Assembly: GCA_902783165.1 (NCBI GenBank)
Contig: CACZPU010000136.1
Coordinates: forward strand, 1-41,190
Length of the DNA stretch: 41,190 nt
Source of the DNA: an uncultured Prevotellaceae bacterium
Lineage (GTDB): Bacteria > Bacteroidota > Bacteroidia > Bacteroidales > Bacteroidaceae
Direction: 5' to 3'
Positions 25,316 through 32,462 of the stretch are shown here, one piece after another; position 1 is the stretch's first letter; the number at the start of each line of letters is the position of its first letter. The position numbers and the translations under genes are program-made. Below the pieces are notes generated by a model that made no database searches, had not been told where the DNA came from, and was given only the letters and a program-made list of their open reading frames with translations.

Positions 25316-26854
25316 TTACAACTTCTTCAAAAGTGAGGCAATGCTTACCTTGTCTTCTATAATACCAAGCAACTGGTCGATACTGACACGCTCCTGTTCC
25401 ATGGTGTCGCGGAAACGCAGTGTTACACAATTATCCTTTAGAGTGTCATAGTCGACAGTCACACAATAAGGTGTTCCTACAGCATCTTGGCGACGATAGC
25501 GCTTACCAATGGTATCTTTTTCATCGTATGCACACTTAAAATGGAATTTCAGATTATCGATAATTTCACGTGCCTTCTCTGGTAGGCCATCCTTTCTCAC
25601 CAAAGGCATAACGGCTAACTTCGTCGGTGCCAAAGCGGCAGGCAACTTCAACACTACGCGTGTTTCACCGTTTTCAAGTTTTTCCTCTGTAAAAGCATGG
25701 CACATAATACTCAAGAACATACGGTCCACTCCAATAGAAGTTTCAATCACATACGGAGTATAGCTTTCGTTAGTTTGCGGATCGAAGTATTTAATGCTCT
25801 TACCACTGTATTTCTCATGCTGCGAGAGGTCAAAATCGGTACGGCTGTGAATGCCCTCAACTTCCTTGAATCCAAATGGCATGTGGAACTCGATATCCGT
25901 AGCAGCATTGGCATAATGAGCCAACTTCTCATGATCGTGGAAACGATAGTTCTCTGCACCGAAGCCAAGAGCCTGATGCCAATTCATTCTTGTTTGTTTC
26001 CATTTGGGGAACCACTCCAATTCTGTTCCAGGCTTTACAAAGAACTGCATTTCCATCTGCTCGAACTCACGCATTCTGAAAATAAATTGGCGGGCCACTA
26101 TCTCGTTTCTAAAGGCCTTTCCAATCTGTGCTATGCCGAAAGGTATCTTCATACGGCCTGTTTTCTGAACATTCAGGTAGTTAACGAAAATACCTTGTGC
26201 AGTTTCAGGACGAAGATACACCTTCAAGGAATTCTCTGCGGACGCACCCATTTCAGTAGAGAACATCAAGTTGAATTGGCGGACATCAGTCCAATTGCGT
26301 GTGCCACTGATTGGACATACGATTTCCTCATCAAGGATAATTTGCTTGAGTTCATCCAAATCCATCTTATTCATGGCAATCGCATAACGCTCATGCAAAG
26401 CATCCCGCTTTTGTTGATTCTCTTGCACTCGAGCATTTGTCTCACGGAACTTCTGTTCGTCAAACTGATCGCCAAAGCGTTTCTTTGCCTTGTCTATTTC
26501 TTTTTGGATTTTCTCTTCGTATTTAGCAATCTGGTCTTCTATCAAGACATCTGCACGATAACGTTTCTTGGAGTCACGGTTATCAATGAGAGGATCGTTG
26601 AATGCATCCACATGTCCGCTGGCTTTCCATATCGTAGGATGCATAAAAATTGCAGAATCAATACCCACGATGTTCTCGTGAAGCAACACCATGCTCTTCC
26701 ACCAATATTCTTTGATGTTGTTCTTCATTTCAACGCCGTTCTGTCCATAATCATAGACAGCTCCCAAACCGTCATAAATTTCACTACTGGGAAAAACAAA
26801 CCCATACTCTTTACAATGTGAAACAATCTTCTTAAAAACGTCTTCTTGTGCCAT
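25316..26854 (-). CDS. glyS: Glycyl-tRNA synthetase, single-chain class II, 512 aa
   Basis: The enzyme charges tRNA-Gly. It is the dimeric alpha2 type found in Bacteroidetes, eukaryotes and archaea, not the alpha2beta2 GlyQS form. Visible class II motifs are FVFPSSEIYDGLGAVYDYG near the N-terminus, motif 2 QIGKAFRNEIVARQFIFRMREFEQMEMQFF, and motif 3 ETSIGVDRMFL. The anticodon-binding domain begins around APTKLAVMPLV. A long charged insertion (about 100-150) carries helical EKIQKEIDKAKKR. I chose the ATG at 26852-26854; longer in-frame starts lie upstream of the promoter. The leader is about 24 bases and contains a perfect 14-bp palindrome. Confidence 0.96.
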   Translation of the reverse strand: MAQEDVFKKIVSHCKEYGFVFPSSEIYDGLGAVYDYGQNGVEMKNNIKEYWWKSMVLLHENIVGIDSAIFMHPTIWKASGHVDAFNDPLIDNRDSKKRYRADVLIEDQIAKYEEKIQKEIDKAKKRFGDQFDEQKFRETNARVQENQQKRDALHERYAIAMNKMDLDELKQIILDEEIVCPISGTRNWTDVRQFNLMFSTEMGASAENSLKVYLRPETAQGIFVNYLNVQKTGRMKIPFGIAQIGKAFRNEIVARQFIFRMREFEQMEMQFFVKPGTELEWFPKWKQTRMNWHQALGFGAENYRFHDHEKLAHYANAATDIEFHMPFGFKEVEGIHSRTDFDLSQHEKYSGKSIKYFDPQTNESYTPYVIETSIGVDRMFLSIMCHAFTEEKLENGETRVVLKLPAALAPTKLAVMPLVRKDGLPEKAREIIDNLKFHFKCAYDEKDTIGKRYRRQDAVGTPYCVTVDYDTLKDNCVTLRFRDTMEQERVSIDQLLGIIEDKVSIASLLKKL

Positions 26855-26883
26855 ATTTTTCTTTAAATTTGCAAATTTGGATG

Positions 26884-26922
26884 CAAAGATACATTGTTTT
26901 TCCGAAATTTGTTGTATTTTTG
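26884..26922. promoter_or_regulatory. Interlocked divergent promoters of glyS and parC
   Basis: TATCTTTG on the minus strand (26884-26891) serves glyS. TATTTTTG on the plus strand (26915-26922) serves parC. Only 23 bases separate the two -7 elements, so each -33 region falls next to or inside the opposing -7. For parC, ATTG (26893-26896) is a possible -33 element at 18-base spacing. The parC leader would be about 87 bases and the glyS leader about 24. Confidence 0.6.
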
Positions 26923-27015
26923 CGTTAAATTTGAGTAAAACGATTAATAATACGATATAAGCCTTGTGCAAATCTGCATTGGCATGACCAATGCAGAAGA
27001 AAGCTATTCACAAAC

Positions 27016-29781
27016 ATGGACGACGAAATAAAGAATATTGACCTGAACGATTCTCTAGAGGAAAATGAGCATTCAGACTACAAGCCAGTAAACCGCTTTG
27101 ACGCCGCTGCGGTACACCACCTTAGCGGCATGTACCAGAATTGGTTCTTGGATTATGCCAGTTATGTAATTCTGGAACGTGCCGTTCCTCATATCGAAGA
27201 CGGGCTCAAGCCTGTACAAAGAAGGATACTCCACTCCATGAAACGAATGGATGACGGCCGATACAACAAAGTGGCCAACATCGTGGGGCACACCATGCAA
27301 TTCCATCCTCATGGCGATGCATCTATTGGCGACGCCCTTGTCCAATTAGGCCAAAAGGATTTACTTGTAGATTGTCAAGGCAATTGGGGGAACATATTGA
27401 CTGGCGATCGTGCTGCCGCACCACGTTATATCGAAGCAAGACTCTCCAAATTCGCACTCGAAGTTGTATTTAATCCTAAAACCACCGAATGGCAACTTTC
27501 ATACGATGGCCGAAACAAGGAACCAATCACACTTCCAGCCAAGTATCCGCTATTGCTTGCACAAGGCGCAGAAGGTATTGCGGTAGGACTTTCATCGAAG
27601 ATTCTCCCTCATAATTTCAACGAAATATGCGATGCCGCCATCTCCTATCTCAAAGACGAACCATTCATGCTGTATCCGGACTTTCCGACTGGAGGCAGCA
27701 CTGACGTGAGCAAATATAACGACGGTCAACGCGGAGGCGTTCTGAAAATTCGGGCCAAGATTGAAAAACTCGACAACAAGACATTGGTCATTCGTGAATT
27801 ACCTTTTTCCAAAACAGTGAGTTCGTTGTGCGAAAGCATTACCAAAGCAATTGAAAAGGGAAAAATAAAAGCGCGTAATGTGACTGACCTCACTTCAGCC
27901 CAAGTAGAGATACAAGTACACCTCTCACCTGGCGTGAGCAGCGACAAGACTATAGATGCCCTTTATGCATTCACAGATTGTGAAATAAATATCTCGCCAA
28001 ATTGTTGCGTCATAGAAGACAACAAGCCACAATTCCTTACTGTTAGCGATGTATTGCGACATTCAGTCGACCGCACCATGGATCTGCTACGCATGGAACT
28101 GGAAATACGCAAACATGAATTGGAAGAGCAACTACATTTCTGCTCACTTGAAAAGATATTCATCCAAGAACGAATCTATAAAGACCGTAAGTTCGAGCAA
28201 GCGCCAACAATGGATGCGGCTTGCGAACATATTGACGAAAGACTTACACCATACTATCCTCAGATGATTAGAGAGGTGACGAAAGAAGACATTCTCCGCC
28301 TGATGGAAATCAAAATGGCAAGGATTCTCAAATTCAATAGTGACAAGGCCGACGAACTTATTCTACGTCTTCAACAAGAGATTGAAGACATCAACAACAA
28401 ACTACAACACCTGGTGGATGTTACCATCCAATGGTTTGAACATCTAAAAGAGAAATATGGAGCAGAACATCCGCGACTTACAGAAGTTAGAAATTTTGAC
28501 ACCATCGAAGCAACCAAAGTGGCTGAGGCAAACCAAAAACTATACATCAATCGCCAAGACGGTTTTATCGGCACATCACTAAAAAAAGACGAATTTGTTT
28601 GCAATTGCTCTGATATAGATGACATCATTCTGTTCTACAAAGACGGCAAATTCAAAGTAATCCGTGTTGCCGATAAAGTGTTTGTAGGAAAGAACATTAT
28701 CCACGTCGCCGTTTTCAAGAAAAACGACAAACGAACTATCTACAACGTAGTATATCGTGATGGCAAAAAAGGATTCTATTTCATCAAGCGATTTAATGTA
28801 ACCGCCATGACAAGAGATCGTGAATATGATCTCACCCAAGGAACCGAAGGCAGCCGCGTGGTTTATTTTACATCAAACCCCAATGGTGAAGCAGAAGTCA
28901 TCAAAGTGACACTTGAGCCACGTGATAGACTAAAGAAAATGTTTATCGACAAGGATTTTAGTGAAATCATGATAAAAGGACGTGCCAGCAAGGGTAATCT
29001 ACTTACCAAGTTCGCCATTCATCGCATTTCCTTGAAGAGTCACGGACATTCAACACTTGGTGGGCGAAAAGTATGGTTCGACCCAGACATAAATCGTCTT
29101 AATTACGATGAGCATGGCGACTTTTTAGGTGAGTTCAATGATGAAGACCAAATTCTAGTGGTATTATACAATGGCGAATACTATCTAACCAACTTCGATC
29201 TCAACAACCACTACGAAAGTGATATCCTTAGAATTGAAAAATTCAAGGCAGACAAAGTTTGGACGGCCATCCTCTATGACGCAGACCAACAAGGTTATCC
29301 TTACATCAAGCGTTTCCTGATGGAAGCATCTAAGCGAAAACAGAATTTCCTTGGTGACAATCCAAATAGTAAGTTAATCATTCTCACAGACACTGTATAT
29401 CCACTCTTTAAAGTAACATTTGGTGGTAACGATGAATTCCGCGATGCCTTGGAAATTGATGCAGAGCAGTTTATCTCTGTAAAAGGTTTCAAAGCCAAAG
29501 GCAAGCGCGTCAGTACATGGACAATTAACTCCATCGAGGAACTTGAACCTACACGTTTACCAGAACCAGAAGAAGTTGATAGCACAGATGAATCTCCTGA
29601 AGAAGGAGAAGATGACGACGTGGAAAACAATAACGAAGATGTTTCACCAGATTCCGAAGAATCTCCCAATGATGATAATCAAACGCAGTCTGAAGCACAA
29701 TCTTCCAGCACGCAACGAACAAATCATCAACTACGCCAAGATTCCACCGGTCAATTAAATCTGTTCCCCGATGAAGAATAA
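27016..29781 (+). CDS. parC: DNA topoisomerase IV / gyrase-type subunit A (ParC), 921 aa
   Basis: This is the DNA-cleaving subunit of a type IIA topoisomerase. The winged-helix region carries the catalytic Tyr138 in AAPRYIEARLS. The quinolone region reads HPHGDASIGDALVQ, with Ala102 where gyrase and ParC usually have Ser, and Asp106 at the acidic position. The tower and coiled-coil are normal, as is the GIAVGLSSKILPHN block. The C-terminal beta-pinwheel (about 500-840) lacks the canonical GyrA box (QRRGGKG), which argues for ParC rather than GyrA. A long acidic disordered tail follows (about 845-910), and the protein ends QLNLFPDEE, with a perfect sliding-clamp-binding pentapeptide. It has its own promoter and overlaps the next gene by 11 bases. 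Confidence 0.93.
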   Translation: MDDEIKNIDLNDSLEENEHSDYKPVNRFDAAAVHHLSGMYQNWFLDYASYVILERAVPHIEDGLKPVQRRILHSMKRMDDGRYNKVANIVGHTMQFHPHGDASIGDALVQLGQKDLLVDCQGNWGNILTGDRAAAPRYIEARLSKFALEVVFNPKTTEWQLSYDGRNKEPITLPAKYPLLLAQGAEGIAVGLSSKILPHNFNEICDAAISYLKDEPFMLYPDFPTGGSTDVSKYNDGQRGGVLKIRAKIEKLDNKTLVIRELPFSKTVSSLCESITKAIEKGKIKARNVTDLTSAQVEIQVHLSPGVSSDKTIDALYAFTDCEINISPNCCVIEDNKPQFLTVSDVLRHSVDRTMDLLRMELEIRKHELEEQLHFCSLEKIFIQERIYKDRKFEQAPTMDAACEHIDERLTPYYPQMIREVTKEDILRLMEIKMARILKFNSDKADELILRLQQEIEDINNKLQHLVDVTIQWFEHLKEKYGAEHPRLTEVRNFDTIEATKVAEANQKLYINRQDGFIGTSLKKDEFVCNCSDIDDIILFYKDGKFKVIRVADKVFVGKNIIHVAVFKKNDKRTIYNVVYRDGKKGFYFIKRFNVTAMTRDREYDLTQGTEGSRVVYFTSNPNGEAEVIKVTLEPRDRLKKMFIDKDFSEIMIKGRASKGNLLTKFAIHRISLKSHGHSTLGGRKVWFDPDINRLNYDEHGDFLGEFNDEDQILVVLYNGEYYLTNFDLNNHYESDILRIEKFKADKVWTAILYDADQQGYPYIKRFLMEASKRKQNFLGDNPNSKLIILTDTVYPLFKVTFGGNDEFRDALEIDAEQFISVKGFKAKGKRVSTWTINSIEELEPTRLPEPEEVDSTDESPEEGEDDDVENNNEDVSPDSEESPNDDNQTQSEAQSSSTQRTNHQLRQDSTGQLNLFPDEE

Positions 29782-30574
29782 ACTGTTTTCTCTTTTGTTT
29801 TTCCTCCCTCTCTCCATTCTGAGTACACAAGCACAGAGGTATGACAAGGAAAAAGCGACAATTGTCCCAGCCGATGAGAAATCATGGCTTATAGGAATTG
29901 GAAGTGCCAACATTCTTGACTCATATATCAGTCCAGAAAACTACCATGGTACTGACATTCGTTTCATCTCACAATCCAGACACCATCAGAAAAAGCGTCC
30001 CCAATGGATAACAGAAATGACGCATATGGGCAGCTTTCAAACCGCAAAGCCACGCTCTGAAGATTCAAACAACTTGGCGGGTGCCTATACCTTTTGCATT
30101 TCTTTAAAGCGCCAATGGAAGCTATCTGAACAGCTTTACATGGAAGCTGGAGGCGAGGCAGGTTTTTCGTTGGGTTTTCTCTACAACAACCGAAATGGCA
30201 ACAATCCTGCCCAATTAAAAAGTAATATGAACATATCTCCCTCTGCCGGTACTTCATATTTTTTCCCCCTATGCCGTAAGACGATTAAGATTAACTACGA
30301 GGTTAGTGCACCGCTCCTAGGCTTGATGTTTTCGCCCAACTACGGTCAATCTTATTATGAAATCTTCTCTCGGGGAAACTATGACAGAAACCTTGTGCCT
30401 GTTACTCCTTTTAATTCGCCCTCACTCCGTCACATGCTCTCCGTTGACGTTCCTTTAAAATGGACCATACTCAGAGTTGGATACCTTGGTGATTACCAAC
30501 AAGCCGAAGTGAACCATCTGAAATATCACACATACTCCCATCTGCTAATCATTGGCTTTACCATTCATCGATAA
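29771..30574 (+). CDS. DUF3316-like exported protein, 267 aa
   Basis: The protein has a clear signal peptide (LFSLLFFLPLSILSTQA before Q). A body of alternating aromatic and polar stretches follows (LYMEAGGEAGFSLGFLYN, YEVSAPLLGLMFSPNYG, HLLIIGFTIHR), which looks like a small outer-membrane beta-barrel. The C-terminal strand ends in an aromatic-rich segment. This resembles DUF3316 proteins of Bacteroidales, but I cannot verify the family name from memory alone. The ATG lies inside the last codons of parC (11-base overlap) and the next gene follows after 10 bases. It is therefore translationally coupled into the parC group. Function is unknown. Confidence 0.78.
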   Translation: MKNKLFSLLFFLPLSILSTQAQRYDKEKATIVPADEKSWLIGIGSANILDSYISPENYHGTDIRFISQSRHHQKKRPQWITEMTHMGSFQTAKPRSEDSNNLAGAYTFCISLKRQWKLSEQLYMEAGGEAGFSLGFLYNNRNGNNPAQLKSNMNISPSAGTSYFFPLCRKTIKINYEVSAPLLGLMFSPNYGQSYYEIFSRGNYDRNLVPVTPFNSPSLRHMLSVDVPLKWTILRVGYLGDYQQAEVNHLKYHTYSHLLIIGFTIHR

Positions 30575-30584
30575 ACAACCAACT

Positions 30585-31616
30585 ATGTCACATAGATCCA
30601 CATTATACTATTCCTTATCTTGGCTCACACGTCTACTCATCGTCCCCATAATAGTGTTGTCTGTTACATGTTCCTGTATCGAAGAAGAAAAATTCAGCGA
30701 CAACGCCTATGGAAATTTCCAAGCACTATGGAAAATATTGGATGAGCACTATTGTTTTTTCTCTGAAAAAAACATCGACTGGAACGCAATACGCGAAAAG
30801 TATTCCCGGCAGGTAAACGAAGGAATGAATTACCAACAACTCTTCGAAGTGTTAACTAACATGATTGGCGAATTGCGCGATGGTCATGTGAATCTTTACA
30901 CATCATTTGATATGGGGCGCAATTGGTCATGGTTTGAAGATTATCCCATCAATTTTTCCGACACCTTATATAACAAATATATGGGCAAGGATTATAAAAT
31001 CGCGGCGGGATTGAGATACAAGACTCTCGACGACAATATTGGCTATATTTATTATGGCTCATTTAACGACTCATTCGGAGAGGGAAATCTAGACGAAGTA
31101 CTGATGGAACTCGCGCCCACACGAGCTCTCATATTAGACATACGTAATAATGCAGGAGGTTTGCTTACAAATGCAGAAAAACTGGCTGCGAGATTTACCA
31201 ACAAGGAAGTTCTAGTTGGATATATGCGACACAAGACGGGACGTGGTCACAACGACTTCTCCTCACTCAAGGAACAACACATCAAACCTAGCAAGGGCGT
31301 TCGATGGCAGAAGCAAGTTCTCCTTCTTACCAACCGCAGTGTGTTCAGTGCCGCCAATGAATTCGTAAAATACATGAAGTGCTTCCCACAAGTCACCATC
31401 ATTGGCGACCAGACTGGCGGTGGTGCTGGACTTCCTTTCTCCAGTGAGTTGCCCAACGGATGGGGTGTACGCTTTTCAGCATGCCCCATGTATGACGTCA
31501 ACAAGCAATGCACCGAACAAGGAATTGCCCCAGACCACTTTGTGTCACTCACACAAGAGGACTTCCTCAAAGATAAAGACAGCATCATTGAGTATGCGCG
31601 AAACCTCGTTCCTTGA
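30585..31616 (+). CDS. S41-family (tricorn/CtpA-like) serine peptidase lipoprotein, 343 aa
   Basis: This envelope peptidase carries the S41 fold. The N-terminus is a lipoprotein signal (LLIVPIIVLSVTCSC), lipidated most likely at Cys31 and followed by acidic IEEEK. An N-terminal helical domain contains LRDGHVNLY, with His101 typical of the S41 catalytic set. The core has LILDIRNNAGG, then Ser255 in NRSVFSAANEF as predicted nucleophile, then GDQTGGGAGLP. No PDZ domain is obvious, so this is the short tricorn-core type. ATG 30585 is chosen because it starts the signal; an upstream in-frame start overlaps the previous gene. It is part of the parC-DUF3316-S41-ABC gene series. Confidence 0.9.
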   Translation: MSHRSTLYYSLSWLTRLLIVPIIVLSVTCSCIEEEKFSDNAYGNFQALWKILDEHYCFFSEKNIDWNAIREKYSRQVNEGMNYQQLFEVLTNMIGELRDGHVNLYTSFDMGRNWSWFEDYPINFSDTLYNKYMGKDYKIAAGLRYKTLDDNIGYIYYGSFNDSFGEGNLDEVLMELAPTRALILDIRNNAGGLLTNAEKLAARFTNKEVLVGYMRHKTGRGHNDFSSLKEQHIKPSKGVRWQKQVLLLTNRSVFSAANEFVKYMKCFPQVTIIGDQTGGGAGLPFSSELPNGWGVRFSACPMYDVNKQCTEQGIAPDHFVSLTQEDFLKDKDSIIEYARNLVP

Positions 31617-31670
31617 CAAGGTGCATTTCAACTATCTCTCAATTCAAAAGGTCCATTATTTTCACCACAT

Positions 31671-32441
31671 ATGATACAGTTATCATCACTCACCATTGGA
31701 TATCACAATAAGAACAGCAAGAAAATTGTGGCTGATAATATTAATGCCACAATACATCCCGGTGAACTGACATGCCTGATAGGTCCTAACGGTGTGGGAA
31801 AATCGACATTACTTCGCACACTCAGTGCATTCCAGCCTCCTCTGTCTGGTAGCATCACTGTCAACAAAAAATCGCTTGACAGCCTCAACGAACGCCAATT
31901 GAGCCACCTCATCGGCATTGTTCTTACCTCCAAGCCCGACATTCAAAACATGTCGGTATACGAACTTATTTCGTTAGGACGCAGCCCCTATACTGGATTC
32001 TGGGGAAAACTGTCTGTCGATGATTGTCAGATTGTAGAAGAGAGTATTCGACTTACAGGAATAGAACATTTGAAAAATCGCATGGTTCAGACTCTCAGCG
32101 ATGGTGAACGCCAGAAAATGATGATAGCAAAGGCTTTGGCACAACAAACGCCCGTCATATTCCTCGACGAACCAACAGCATTTCTGGACTATCCAAGCAA
32201 AGTAGAAATGCTCCAACTGCTCCATCGACTTAGCCGCGAGACGCATAAAACCATTTTCCTTTCCACCCACGACTTGGAACTGGCTTTGCAGATTGCCGAT
32301 ACCCTATGGCTTATGCAGCCAAATGAACCTATTGCCATAGGCACTCCCATAGAGCTTGGAAAAGGTGGGAGTCTTTCCCATTTTCTCAATCGTCCCGGCA
32401 TACGATTCGACGCGCAAGCACTTACAATTCATGTGGAATAG
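31671..32441 (+). CDS. ABC transporter ATP-binding protein, FecE/BtuD type, 256 aa
   Basis: This is the cytoplasmic ATPase subunit of an iron-siderophore or cobalamin-type importer. Walker A is GPNGVGKST. The Q-loop region is GIVLTSKPDIQNMSVYELISLGRSPY, whose LGRxPY is a hallmark of FecE/BtuD/HmuV ATPases. The signature is LSDGERQ, Walker B is PVIFLDEPTAFLD, and the switch His is in LSTHDLE. The length is normal. No permease or binding protein lies in this window, so it is an orphan ATPase here, 54 bases after the S41 gene on the same strand. The partner permease must be encoded elsewhere. The substrate cannot be decided. Confidence 0.92.
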   Translation: MIQLSSLTIGYHNKNSKKIVADNINATIHPGELTCLIGPNGVGKSTLLRTLSAFQPPLSGSITVNKKSLDSLNERQLSHLIGIVLTSKPDIQNMSVYELISLGRSPYTGFWGKLSVDDCQIVEESIRLTGIEHLKNRMVQTLSDGERQKMMIAKALAQQTPVIFLDEPTAFLDYPSKVEMLQLLHRLSRETHKTIFLSTHDLELALQIADTLWLMQPNEPIAIGTPIELGKGGSLSHFLNRPGIRFDAQALTIHVE

Positions 32442-32462
32442 CCACTGCCCGTTACCAATTGG

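Noticed and set aside
25697-26821. 374-codon open frame antisense to glyS
   Set aside because: It is a shadow of glyS in the opposite frame, with no promoter and no recognisable motif.
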